Source: an uncultured Porphyromonadaceae bacterium
GTDB taxonomy: Bacteria > Bacteroidota > Bacteroidia > Bacteroidales > Coprobacteraceae
DNA length: 56,705 nt
Reading direction: 5' to 3'
NCBI GenBank assembly: GCA_900545915.1
Contig: URAV01000024.1
Location: forward strand, 1 to 56,705
The first letter of the stretch is position 1. Every line of letters starts with the position of its first letter. The translations under genes and the position numbers were made by a program. A model generated the notes under the pieces. The model made no database searches. It had not been told where the DNA came from and saw only the letters and a list, made by a program, of their open reading frames with translations. Below are positions 19,356-27,566 of this stretch, in pieces.

Positions 19356-19781
19356 TTATTTATTGTCGATTAATGCTTCGATAGCCAGTCTGTACGAATC
19401 CATGCCGAAACCTGCTATTGAGCCTTTGCATGCGGCGGCGATCATAGAGATGTGACGGTAAGCTTCTCGTGCATGTATATTGGAAATGTGTACTTCTATT
19501 ACAGGAACATTAATTGCACGTATAGCATCTGAGATTGCGATGGAAGTATGTGTGTAAGCTCCGGCATTGAGAACAATACCATCGACATCTCCGAAACCGT
19601 ATTGGTGTAACGTATTGATTAATTCACCTTCTATATTAGATTGAAAATAAATCAATTGGTGTTCCGAGTATTTGTTTTTCAGAAATTCCAGATAACTTTC
19701 AAAAGAATTTTCTCCATAAACGCTTTTTTCCCGTTTTCCGAGAAGGTTCAGGTTGGGACCGTTAATGATGAGTATATTCAT
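19356..19781 (-). CDS. aroQ: 3-dehydroquinate dehydratase, type II
   Basis: This 141-residue enzyme dehydrates 3-dehydroquinate in the shikimate pathway; type II forms a dodecamer. Motifs seen are INGPNLNLLGKRE at the start, with the catalytic Tyr in VYGENS, then VLNAGAYTHTSIAISDAI and EVHISNIHAREAYRH. It heads the aroQ-pyk-O-methyltransferase cluster and has its own promoter box at 19851-19858, divergent from xerD. Confidence 0.95.
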   Translation of the reverse strand: MNILIINGPNLNLLGKREKSVYGENSFESYLEFLKNKYSEHQLIYFQSNIEGELINTLHQYGFGDVDGIVLNAGAYTHTSIAISDAIRAINVPVIEVHISNIHAREAYRHISMIAAACKGSIAGFGMDSYRLAIEALIDNK

Positions 19782-19796
19782 AAAGAATCTTTTTTA

Positions 19797-19804
19797 TACC
19801 TTTG
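19797..19804 (+). promoter_or_regulatory. Candidate -7 box for xerD
   Basis: TACCTTTG fits TAnnTTTG. It would give a leader of about 80 bases before the xerD ATG, containing the inverted repeat CCGAAGA (19811-19817) / TCTTCGG (19834-19840). Confidence 0.4.
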
Positions 19805-19850
19805 TCTTATCCGAAGATTTTAATGTTCTCGACTCTTCGGTAAGATGCTG

Positions 19851-19858
19851 CAAAAGTA
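19851..19858 (-). promoter_or_regulatory. -7 promoter box for aroQ
   Basis: On the reverse strand TACTTTTG fits TAnnTTTG. It lies 69 bases before the aroQ ATG and overlaps the predicted xerD leader. Confidence 0.45.
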
Positions 19859-19892
19859 AATAAAAAAATCGAATATTTAATTCGTAAATAAG

Positions 19893-20804
19893 ATGATACT
19901 TACCGAGGATGATTTAATAAAGAAATATCTGAGATACCTAAAGCTTGAGAGAGGGCTTTCGGAAAATACGATCGAAGGTTATCGAAATGATTTGTATAAA
20001 TTATTATTGTATATAGGTATCGAAAATTTGACTCGGGATGCTCTTCAACAAGTCGATATTCAACAATTTATATGTGAGTTACAGGATATAGGAATACATC
20101 CCAGATCGCAAGCTCGTATATTATCAGGATTAAAATCATTTTATAAATTTTTGTGTTTGGAAGATTATATCGATATTAATCCTCTTGAACTGATAGAAGG
20201 ACCGAAAATCGGACTTCATCTTCCGGAAGTATTAAGTGTTGAGGAAGTAAATCGCATGGTTGACTCTTTCGATATGTCATTGCCTGAAAGTCAGCGTAAC
20301 AAGGCGATTATAGAGGTTTTGTATGGTTGCGGTTTGCGAGTATCGGAATTGATAAATTTAAAAATGTCCCGGATTTATGAAAAGGAAGAGTTTATAATTG
20401 TTGAAGGAAAAGGAGATAAACAGAGACTTGTTCCTATTTCGAGGATCGCATTGCATGAAATTGAAAAATATAAGAAAGATCGAATGTTATTAAATGTAAA
20501 GAAAGGCGATGAGGATATTCTTTTTTTGAACCGTCGAGGAGGACGTTTGTCCAGGGTCATGATTTTTTATGTTATTCGCAATCAATGTGAGATATGCGGC
20601 ATTCATAAAAAAATCAGTCCTCATACCCTACGGCATTCTTTTGCTACTCACCTTCTCGAAGGTGGTGCTAATTTGCGTGCTATCCAACAGATGTTGGGAC
20701 ATGAGAGTATTACTACGACAGAGATTTATGTCCATTTGGATAAGGAATTTATAAAAAGTGAAATTTTAAATCATCATCCGAGAAATATGAAGTCTCGGAC
20801 ATAA
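19893..20804 (+). CDS. xerD: Tyrosine recombinase XerD
   Basis: This 303-residue recombinase resolves chromosome dimers at dif with a XerC-type partner. The N-terminal SAM-like DNA-binding domain spans residues 5-90. The catalytic set is complete: Arg149 (GCGLRVSEL), Lys173 (EGKGDKQR), His244 and Arg247 (HTLRHSFATHLLEGG), His270 (MLGHESI) and Tyr279 (TEIYVHLD). Length and motif spacing fit housekeeping Xer proteins rather than mobile-element integrases, and no element-like genes flank it. Confidence 0.92.
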   Translation: MILTEDDLIKKYLRYLKLERGLSENTIEGYRNDLYKLLLYIGIENLTRDALQQVDIQQFICELQDIGIHPRSQARILSGLKSFYKFLCLEDYIDINPLELIEGPKIGLHLPEVLSVEEVNRMVDSFDMSLPESQRNKAIIEVLYGCGLRVSELINLKMSRIYEKEEFIIVEGKGDKQRLVPISRIALHEIEKYKKDRMLLNVKKGDEDILFLNRRGGRLSRVMIFYVIRNQCEICGIHKKISPHTLRHSFATHLLEGGANLRAIQQMLGHESITTTEIYVHLDKEFIKSEILNHHPRNMKSRT

Positions 20805-20815
20805 TTCTGGATAAA

Positions 20816-20939
20816 GAGCCTATCTGAACTTTTTTATCAGTTAATGTCGTCTTTAATTATTCTCGGAGTTGTAAAAATATTCCCTCCCCCCCCCAAAAAA
20901 AAATCTTAAAATAATCCGTACAAATGTTGAACAGGCTCT
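20816..20939. repeat. Dispersed repeat copy D with inverted ends
   Basis: The ends AGAGCCT-ATCTGAAC and GTTGA-ACAGGCTCT are inverted relative to each other. The right end shares ACAGGCTCT with copies A and B. The 124-base unit holds the C9A9 tract and codes for nothing visible. Confidence 0.4.
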
Positions 20940-21171
20940 GGGAAGTTGTGTTAAAATGACAAGTTTTTTCACGCAAAAAATACAAAAACAAGAAAAAGGT
21001 AATATTAAGGGCGGATTATCTGACTTTTATACTAAAAATTTTACTATTTTCAGTATTCGATTGTCAGAAATTTAACTATATTTGTCTCGATAATTTGACA
21101 TCTTATATAATGTCTGAAACAGTTTGTTCCTATTTTTTTGCATAATAGGATGTTAAATTAAAAATTAGTGT

Positions 21172-21179
21172 TACTTTTG
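21172..21179 (+). promoter_or_regulatory. -7 promoter box for the TPR lipoprotein
   Basis: TACTTTTG fits TAnnTTTG, 41 bases before the ATG at 21221. A longer in-frame GTG start at 21179 would begin inside this box. Confidence 0.55.
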
Positions 21180-21220
21180 TGAATATTAAGAAGAAGTATA
21201 ACCCAATTAAACAATTAGTT

Positions 21221-22903
21221 ATGAATAAAAAACTCTATTTACCCTTATTATTGGCCGTTTTAGTGGCCTTTGTAGGATGTAAAAAAATGGGTGGATTATC
21301 GGCAGATTACTTTACCGTAACTCCCTCTCCACTTGAAGTTGTAGGCGGAAAGGTTGCCGCAACGATTACAGGAAAATTCCCTGAAAAGTATTTCAAAAAG
21401 AAAGTTACGGTTACCGTTACTCCTTATTTGGTTTATGAAGGAGGCGAAACCGCTGCTGCTTCATATACTTATCAAGGAGAAAAAGTAAAAGGAAATAATC
21501 AGACCATTTCTTATAAGTTGGGTGGAAATATCACAATGAAAGCTTCATTTGATTATATCCCGCAAATGAGAAAATCTGATTTGTATCTTGCTTTTAAAGT
21601 TCAAAAAGGTTCTAAATCTTATGATTTGCCTCGTGTAAAAGTTGCAGAAGGTGTATTGGCCACAGCAGAAATTAGCAATGCCGCTACTGTAAAACCAGCA
21701 CTTGCAGCAGATAAATTCCAACGTATCATCAATGAAAGTCGTAAAGCAGACATTTTGTTCTTGATTCAACAGGCTAATATCCGTGCAAATCAGTTATCTA
21801 CTGATCAGATGAAAGAATTCCACAACGAAGTGGCTAATGCTGCCAGCGCTGCGAATAAAGAACTTAAAGGAATCAATATTTCTTCTTATGCATCTCCCGA
21901 TGGTGGTGTTGAATTGAATACCAAATTGGCCGAAAACCGTGAAAAGAATACGGTGAAATATATGAACGAACAGTTGAAAAAAGGTAATATCACAACTGAT
22001 ATGACTGCTGAATTTACAGCTCAAGACTGGGAAGGTTTCAAAGAATTGGTTGAAAAATCAAATATTCAGGACAAAGACCTTATCCTTCGCGTTCTTTCTA
22101 TGTATTCAGATCCCGAACAACGAGAAAAAGAAATAAAGAATATGTCAAGCACTTTCAAAGTATTGGCTGACGAAATTCTTCCTCAATTGCGTTATTCAAG
22201 AATCTCTGCAAGTATCGATATTATCGGTAAATCAGATGCTGAAATCAGTAAGCTTGCTGTTTCTGATCCTAAATCTTTGACATTGGATGAACTATTGTAT
22301 GCCGGAACACTGACCGATTCTAAAGATGATAAAATCGCTATCTACAAAAAGACTACGGAAATTTACCCGAATGATTACCGCGCTTATAACAATGTAGGTA
22401 TGGCTTATTATCAGAAACAAAATGTAGCTGAAGCAGAAAATTGGTTCAAGAAAGCCGCAAAAATCGATCCTAAAGCTCCGGAAGTTCAAATGAACTTAGG
22501 TTTGATCAGCTTGACTAAGAACGATTATAATAAAGCTGCTCAGGAATTCGGTAACGCTGCAGGTATCGATGAATTGAAAGAAGCTACCGGTGTTCTTTAC
22601 TTGAAGAAAGGTGAATATCAGAAAGCTGTTAAAGCATTCGGCGATACGAAGAGTAACAATGCGGCTATTGCACAGATCTTGACTAAAGATTATAACAAAG
22701 CTAAAAATACACTGTCTTCTATCAATAATGGAAAAGATGCTACGACTCTTTACCTGTTGGCTGTTGTAGGTGCTCGTACAAACAACGAAAAGATGGTTAA
22801 GGAAAATCTGCAAAAAGCTATCAGCCTGGATAATCAGATGAAAGCTTTTGCTGCTGCAGACATTGAGTTTGCAAAATACGATATTTCTTCTTTGACGAAA
22901 TAA
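21221..22903 (+). CDS. Lipoprotein with OmpA-like segment and TPR repeats
   Basis: This predicted lipoprotein of 560 residues has a signal sequence ending AFVGCKK, with Cys20 as the lipid site. A beta-rich N-terminal half follows. A segment GINISSYASPDG with AENREKNTVKYM resembles the peptidoglycan-binding OmpA C-terminal pattern, here with an inserted helical stretch. From about residue 385 TPR-like helices follow (YRAYNNVGMAYYQKQNVAEAENWFKKAAKIDPKAP, in two or more repeats). Such proteins are common in Bacteroidales envelopes but have no firm role; it could be a scaffold linking outer membrane and cell wall. It ends at a strong terminator. I use the ATG at 21221 because the upstream GTG lies within the promoter. 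Confidence 0.78.
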   Translation: MNKKLYLPLLLAVLVAFVGCKKMGGLSADYFTVTPSPLEVVGGKVAATITGKFPEKYFKKKVTVTVTPYLVYEGGETAAASYTYQGEKVKGNNQTISYKLGGNITMKASFDYIPQMRKSDLYLAFKVQKGSKSYDLPRVKVAEGVLATAEISNAATVKPALAADKFQRIINESRKADILFLIQQANIRANQLSTDQMKEFHNEVANAASAANKELKGINISSYASPDGGVELNTKLAENREKNTVKYMNEQLKKGNITTDMTAEFTAQDWEGFKELVEKSNIQDKDLILRVLSMYSDPEQREKEIKNMSSTFKVLADEILPQLRYSRISASIDIIGKSDAEISKLAVSDPKSLTLDELLYAGTLTDSKDDKIAIYKKTTEIYPNDYRAYNNVGMAYYQKQNVAEAENWFKKAAKIDPKAPEVQMNLGLISLTKNDYNKAAQEFGNAAGIDELKEATGVLYLKKGEYQKAVKAFGDTKSNNAAIAQILTKDYNKAKNTLSSINNGKDATTLYLLAVVGARTNNEKMVKENLQKAISLDNQMKAFAAADIEFAKYDISSLTK

Positions 22904-22928
22904 AAAAGAGTATTTTCTTATTAAACAA

Positions 22929-22962
22929 GAAGAGTATCCGAATTATTCGGGTACTCTTTTTT
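22929..22962 (+). terminator. Intrinsic terminator of the TPR lipoprotein
   Basis: AGAGTATCCG (22931-22940) pairs with CGGGTACTCT (22948-22957), with one T-G wobble, and a run of six T follows. It begins about 25 bases after the stop codon. Confidence 0.85.
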
Positions 22963-23229
22963 ATTTAAAACGGGCTTGACTTTTTGCCTGAGATATGGAA
23001 TGGATAAGGAGCAGCGATACGGCTATCTAAGAATTAAAAATCTTATGAAATCCGGAATATATTGTAGATGGATGATTGGTAGAAATATGACGTAAAAGGG
23101 TACTTGTTTCTCAATCCTGCCTAAATTTCCCGACAAAAAATATTATCCAGTCATTCTTGCATTTTCTTCCGGACTTTTTTCCTGTTTTCGCTCGTCAGAT
23201 AGATAACCCGCTATCCTCCTCGTAAAGTA

Positions 23230-23297
23230 GAAAAACATCCTCGAAAGAAACTCTTAAATCTGACCCGATCAAAGTTTTGACAAGCTCTCAGACAAAA
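23230..23297 (+). repeat. Dispersed short repeat, copy C
   Basis: This is the second long copy of the element at 11-78, in the same orientation, matching over about 68 bases with roughly ten differences by eye. It lies upstream of a gene start, as does copy A. Confidence 0.6.
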
Positions 23298-23339
23298 TTT
23301 ATGTTATCTTTTTTCTGAAGTGATTAACAGACTTTTTCA

Positions 23340-23347
23340 TATCTTTG
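23340..23347 (+). promoter_or_regulatory. -7 promoter box for the Crp/Fnr-type regulator
   Basis: TATCTTTG fits TAnnTTTG, 44 bases before the ATG at 23392. Confidence 0.5.
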
Positions 23348-23391
23348 TCTATTAAATAATATCGCTTTGTTTACCTTGCAATTGAGTATTT

Positions 23392-23955
23392 ATGAAAAAT
23401 GTAATAAATCAGATGAGATCTTTGTATCCTATTGCTGACGATACTATACATTTATTGAAAAAACATGTAGAATTATGCCGTTTCCCTAAAAGATTTCAGC
23501 TGATAAAAGCTGATAGCTTCTGCAAGTCCGCTTATTTTATTGAAGAGGGTGCGACTCGTTCTTTCTGGTTGGTGAACGGAGAAGAGGTAACCACATCTTT
23601 TTCTTGTGAAGGAAGTATTGTGTTCAGTATGGATGAACTTTATTATAGTCGAGTGAGTGAAGAGTTTGTAGAGACGCTTGAAGATGTTGTGGCTTATAGA
23701 ATATCATTATCCGATTTGCTCCATCTTTTCCAAACCAATATAGAATTGGCTAATTGGGGTAGGATTATTCACCAAAATGAGTATCGACGTTTACATCGTT
23801 CGCATAAGGAGCGTCTTACGCTGTCTGCAAAAGAGAGGTATGAAGAATTTAAGCGTCAATTTCCTCATATATACCAGCGGGTACAACTGGGGTATGTCGC
23901 TTCTTATTTAGGTATAACTCTCCCGACATTGAGTCGACTTAGAGCTCGAAAATAA
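23392..23955 (+). CDS. Crp/Fnr-type regulator with cyclic-nucleotide-binding fold
   Basis: This 187-residue protein has the cNMP-binding beta-barrel (about 20-120: RFQLIKADSFCKSAYFIEEGATRSF, then VTTSFSCEGSIVFSM) and a short C-terminal helix-turn-helix-like segment, VASYLGITLPTLSRLR (about 169-184). There are no cysteines arranged for an Fnr cluster, and the barrel lacks the full RxxS phosphate-binding motif of true cAMP binders, so the ligand is unknown. Such short regulators are frequent in Bacteroidetes. The next gene downstream, an acyltransferase, has an inverted repeat before its start and is a possible target. Confidence 0.82.
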   Translation: MKNVINQMRSLYPIADDTIHLLKKHVELCRFPKRFQLIKADSFCKSAYFIEEGATRSFWLVNGEEVTTSFSCEGSIVFSMDELYYSRVSEEFVETLEDVVAYRISLSDLLHLFQTNIELANWGRIIHQNEYRRLHRSHKERLTLSAKERYEEFKRQFPHIYQRVQLGYVASYLGITLPTLSRLRARK

Positions 23956-24204
23956 TACCTTGAAAGAATGAATTTGATGTAGGACAATCAGATTGAGATA
24001 TAAATATCGTAATTTTGAATCCTGATCAGCAGTGCTAAGAATCTGTATAAATTTTGTATCGACGTTTTTTTGAAAACCGTTTTTGAGTCTTTTTTTGTTC
24101 CGATAAGGACGCATTACGGGCTATGTGATGTGTAGGAACAGAAAAACCGGACGAAAAAAGATAAAAGTTCGGATGAATAAAATTTTTATCGGAAAATTTA
24201 AATA

Positions 24205-24222
24205 AGTTTTAAGTAAAACTTA
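24205..24222. promoter_or_regulatory. Perfect inverted repeat before the acyltransferase gene
   Basis: AAGTTTTA (24205-24212) and TAAAACTT (24215-24222) are perfect inverted copies separated by two bases, ending 12 bases before the ATG at 24235. This is the size of a dimer operator. It could instead be a small RNA hairpin near the ribosome site. Confidence 0.35.
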
Positions 24223-24234
24223 AATTCTGTATAT

Positions 24235-25380
24235 ATGCAAAAAACATTATCTTCTTCTGCGTTTGCAGATTCAAAACCTCATTATGAACTTCTTGACGGA
24301 TTAAGGGGAGTTGCAGCCCTTTTGGTGATGTGGTATCATGTTTTTGAAGCTTTTGCAACAAGTCCCATAGATCAGAAATTTAATCATGGATATTTAGCTG
24401 TCGATTTCTTTTTTATTCTGTCGGGGTTCGTTATAGGATATGCTTATGACGATCGTTGGAAAACGACAATGACAGTAAAGGATTTTGTGAAACGCCGATT
24501 GATTCGTCTGCATCCGATGGTTGTCATGGGAGCTATTTTAGGAGCTTGTGCATTTTATATACAAGGCAGTGAAAAATGGGATGGCTCGCAAGTCTCTTTA
24601 TCAGCGTTAATGCTTGCTATGCTACTCAACCTTTTTCTTATACCTGCGATACCCGGTTCAAGGGTAGAAGTTCGGGGAAACGGAGAGATGTATCCTTTAA
24701 ATGGCCCGAGTTGGTCTTTATTTTTTGAGTATATAGGAAATATCATGTATGCTTTATTTATCCGTCGGTTATCTACCAAGTCGCTTGCTTTGCTTGTTTC
24801 ATTAGCAGGAATCGGGTTAGCTGTATTTGCAATATTCAGTTTTTCGGGTTATGGTCATTTGGGAGTGGGCTGGACACTTATGGATTATAATCTTATCGGA
24901 GGTTTTTTACGTTTAATGTTTTCGTTTTCCGCAGGTTTGTTAATGTCGCGTATTTTTAAACCGGTTAAAATCAGAGGAGCTTTTTGGATTTGTAGTTTGG
25001 CTATTGCCGTATTACTTTCCGTTCCGTATGTAGGCAATAAAGATCTTCTTTGGATGAATGGTATTTATGATTCTGTATGTGCCATTCTGCTTTTTCCTTT
25101 GTTGGTCTATTGGGGCGCTTCGGGTAAAGCGACAGACAAATGGACATTGAGGATATGCAAATTTTTAGGAGATATATCTTACCCTGTATATATTGTTCAT
25201 TACCCTTTTATGTATCTTTTCTATGCATGGATATGGAATAATGATCTAACATTTGCACAGGCATGGCCGATGGCTTTATTGCTCTTTTTCGGAAATATTC
25301 TGCTCGCATATCTTTGTCTGAAATTGTATGATGCACCTGTAAGAAAATGGTTGAGCAAGAAATTTTTATCTAAAAAATAA
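24235..25380 (+). CDS. OafA/YrhL-type membrane acyltransferase (acyltransferase family 3)
   Basis: This 381-residue protein has about ten membrane helices and would transfer an acyl group, often acetyl, to a cell-surface glycan or lipid. The family start YELLDGLRGVAALLVMWYHVFEAF carries the conserved R and H, followed by VDFFFILSGFVIGYAY and the basic loop VKRRLIRLHPMVV. No SGNH domain is fused to it. It lies after the Crp-type regulator and ends at a terminator. The substrate is not predictable. Confidence 0.88.
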   Translation: MQKTLSSSAFADSKPHYELLDGLRGVAALLVMWYHVFEAFATSPIDQKFNHGYLAVDFFFILSGFVIGYAYDDRWKTTMTVKDFVKRRLIRLHPMVVMGAILGACAFYIQGSEKWDGSQVSLSALMLAMLLNLFLIPAIPGSRVEVRGNGEMYPLNGPSWSLFFEYIGNIMYALFIRRLSTKSLALLVSLAGIGLAVFAIFSFSGYGHLGVGWTLMDYNLIGGFLRLMFSFSAGLLMSRIFKPVKIRGAFWICSLAIAVLLSVPYVGNKDLLWMNGIYDSVCAILLFPLLVYWGASGKATDKWTLRICKFLGDISYPVYIVHYPFMYLFYAWIWNNDLTFAQAWPMALLLFFGNILLAYLCLKLYDAPVRKWLSKKFLSKK

Positions 25381-25424
25381 AAACAATCTTTTTATCCAGT
25401 TATCATCATAAAAAGATTGTTTTT
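25381..25424. terminator. Bidirectional hairpin terminator
   Basis: AAACAATCTTTTTAT (25381-25395) pairs with ATAAAAAGATTGTTT (25408-25422), followed by more T. It starts right after the acyltransferase stop and lies between converging genes. Confidence 0.75.
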
Positions 25425-25520
25425 TAGAATGAGATTCTTTTTATATCTCTATCTTCGAAATGTTTGCGATGCCGGAAATATAGATATAGCTTGATGTTAT
25501 TTTCATCGGACGTTTATTCG

Positions 25521-26699
25521 TTATCGATTATTTACGCCAAGCCAAGTCCATTTGTGCCAAATAAGTTCTAATGGTCCTTGTTTATGTTTCGACAACCACC
25601 ATTTACATAATTTCACTTGTAGTAGGAACGTGAAAAATCCGATTAATAAACTGACTGTATATCCGCAATATGGTGCGAGGTACAAGCCAAATGGGAAATA
25701 AATAATTGCTCCTATTATGGATTGGGCTATGTAATTAGTAAGGCTCATCCTGCCGTAAAATCGTAAATTGCTTACCATATTGCGGAACTTATGGTTTTGA
25801 TAGAGAAGTATGAAGGACGCTATCAAGACCAGAGTAAAGGCTAATTTTTGCCACATGTCAAATGCCGTTCCCCCTGTTTGTCGTATGATCGGAGCATTGT
25901 CCATAATAAGATCTTTCAATGTATATAAAGGTGCAAATGCAATAGCGGAGACAATCAGTGTCTTTACCCAGAAATGGAGATTTTTCTCAGAAGAAACGAA
26001 AAGTTGCTTTTTGCCGATATAGAAACCTAATAGAAATAATCCTGCTGTTTGGAAAAAGCGTCCTGCGTTTATGGCCCATAACAAACTGGCTTTTTGTCCT
26101 AATGTGACGTTTCCTAAGATGAACTCCCAAAAGTTCCCGTCTTTTGTATATTTGGCCACTTCTGCATACATTTCATCTACTTTAAAGTTGGGTAACTGGT
26201 GTGTCGGGTTTATCATATAGGCGATATAATGATACCATTCGATGGGTTGCAACAAAAAAATGACAGCGGTTATAATAATAGCTTTATTGCTCCAGTTTCG
26301 TGTAAAAAATAATATAGGTCCTGTCACTACGAATAACAGTAAAACATCTCCTGCCGGGAAAAAGGCTGCATTTAATGTTGCGAAACCGACCAACAATATT
26401 AAACGCCAGAGAAAACGATAGCCGAAATCTTTACCCCGTTTTCTTTGATTGTTGGTTTGTATGTAGAACGTAAATCCGAACAGAAGAGCGAAGATGGCAT
26501 ACGCTTTTCCCGCAAAAAGAGAAAAAATTCCGTTGAATATACCTTGGTCTAAGATATTCAACCAGTTTGGCGAGTTGGTCGGATAAACCGGAAAAATGAA
26601 ATGTTCCAGATTATGAACCAAGATGATTGCCATTACGGCAAATCCTCGTAGAGCATCTACGACTTCAATACGAGAATTTTTGTTGATGAGCTGTTCCAT
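25521..26699 (-). CDS. DUF418 family membrane protein
   Basis: This 392-residue polytopic protein of the DUF418/YeiB type begins RIEVVDALRGFAVMAIILVHNLEHF, an N-terminal motif shared with acyltransferase-like DUF1624 proteins. The DUF418 C-terminal region includes FYGRMSLTNYIAQSIIGAIIYFPFGL and ends with KWWLSKHKQGPLELIWHKWTW, which is characteristic. About ten helices are visible. Biochemical function is unknown; a role in surface modification or transport is only suggested. The gene converges with the OafA-type gene. Confidence 0.87.
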   Translation of the reverse strand: MEQLINKNSRIEVVDALRGFAVMAIILVHNLEHFIFPVYPTNSPNWLNILDQGIFNGIFSLFAGKAYAIFALLFGFTFYIQTNNQRKRGKDFGYRFLWRLILLVGFATLNAAFFPAGDVLLLFVVTGPILFFTRNWSNKAIIITAVIFLLQPIEWYHYIAYMINPTHQLPNFKVDEMYAEVAKYTKDGNFWEFILGNVTLGQKASLLWAINAGRFFQTAGLFLLGFYIGKKQLFVSSEKNLHFWVKTLIVSAIAFAPLYTLKDLIMDNAPIIRQTGGTAFDMWQKLAFTLVLIASFILLYQNHKFRNMVSNLRFYGRMSLTNYIAQSIIGAIIYFPFGLYLAPYCGYTVSLLIGFFTFLLQVKLCKWWLSKHKQGPLELIWHKWTWLGVNNR

Positions 26700-26760
26700 G
26701 TATGATTTGTCGGTAATTTTAATATTATGCGAATTGAAATTTTATTTGTGTCGTCTTTAT

Positions 26761-27333
26761 TTATTTTTTTTGACAAATACAGCCTGTCAGGTGATCGTTG
26801 ATGAATCCTGTAGCTTGTAGATAAGCGTAACAAATAGTAGTTCCGAAAAATTTGAATCCCCGTTTTTTCATGTCTTTACTCATTGCATCGGATTCGGGAG
26901 ATGATACGGGTATTTCACTTAATGACTTGAATTTGTTGACTATCGGTTTTTTATCAGGGAAGAATGATAATATGTAATTATAAAAACTCCCGAACTCTTT
27001 CTGTATGACGAGAAAAAGTTTTGCATTTATAATTGTAGATTTGATTTTTAGGCGGTTTCGTATAATACCGTCAAATTGCATTAGTTGTTCGATATCTTCT
27101 GAACTCATGTGCGCTACTTGCTCTACGTCAAAGTGATGAAAAGCTTTTTTGTATCCTTCTCGTTTTCTGAGAATGGTAATCCATGCCAATCCGGCTTGGG
27201 CACTTTCAAGAACAAGAAACTCAAATAATGTTTTGTCATCAGTGACGAGTCTGCCCCATTCTTCATCGTGATATTTTATATATAGCTCATCTGTTCCTGC
27301 CCAGCCACAACGTGCATTTATTATGTCTTTCAT
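26761..27333 (-). CDS. tag: DNA-3-methyladenine glycosylase I
   Basis: This 190-residue base-excision repair enzyme removes 3-methyladenine from alkylated DNA. It has the start RCGWAGTDELYIKYHDEEWG, the core LFEFLVLESAQAGLAWITILRKREGY and the C-terminal KKRGFKFFGTTICYAYLQATGFINDH. The structural zinc ligands known from E. coli Tag are matched by Cys9, His22, His181 and Cys185. It lies 61 bases upstream of the DUF418 gene on the same strand, so cotranscription is possible. Confidence 0.93.
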   Translation of the reverse strand: MKDIINARCGWAGTDELYIKYHDEEWGRLVTDDKTLFEFLVLESAQAGLAWITILRKREGYKKAFHHFDVEQVAHMSSEDIEQLMQFDGIIRNRLKIKSTIINAKLFLVIQKEFGSFYNYILSFFPDKKPIVNKFKSLSEIPVSSPESDAMSKDMKKRGFKFFGTTICYAYLQATGFINDHLTGCICQKK

Positions 27334-27446
27334 TATCTTGATGTATAAAAATTCAATTATTGTTAGCCTGATGTTATTAGTATATGACTTTTGAGAGTAA
27401 CGATGTGAATTTATAAAAAATTCGTGAGTTTGCTATATTGATAGGT

Positions 27447-27484
27447 AAAAAAGCCGGTTTGTTATGAGATGAAACCGGCTTTTT
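27447..27484. terminator. Bidirectional intrinsic terminator
   Basis: AAAAAGCCGGTTT (27448-27460) pairs with AAACCGGCTTTTT (27472-27484). It separates the HIT gene from tag, both on the reverse strand. Confidence 0.85.
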
Positions 27485-27566
27485 CAATTGGGTTAGCTTC
27501 TTGTATATATGGTAATGCTTTTTTGAATGATTGTGTGATCTGGATACAAATTTCCCTTTAAGCGGA

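Larger units (their letters stand above)
20805..21220 (+). other. Non-coding gap of about 415 bases with repeat ends and a C9A9 tract
   Basis: No gene is visible. AGAGCCTATCTGAAC (20816-20830) is an imperfect inverted copy of GTTGAACAGGCTCT (20926-20939). Between them lies a run of nine C followed by nine A (20886-20903). The right part, from about 20950, is AT-rich and leads to the promoter of the lipoprotein gene at 21172-21179. Confidence 0.6.
22904..23391 (+). other. Non-coding gap of about 490 bases
   Basis: It holds a terminator (22929-22962), a long dispersed repeat (23230-23297) and the promoter of the Crp-type gene (23340-23347). Between 22965 and 23229 I see only very short open frames and no recognisable gene or RNA. 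Confidence 0.6.

Noticed and set aside
19893..20804. xerD considered as an integrase of a mobile element
   Set aside because: Length, catalytic spacing and chromosomal context fit the housekeeping XerD; no attachment repeats or element genes lie nearby.
22964..23229. Possible small gene or RNA in the gap after the TPR lipoprotein
   Set aside because: The frames there are about 30 codons or fewer, without a start signal or recognisable product, and no convincing RNA fold was seen.
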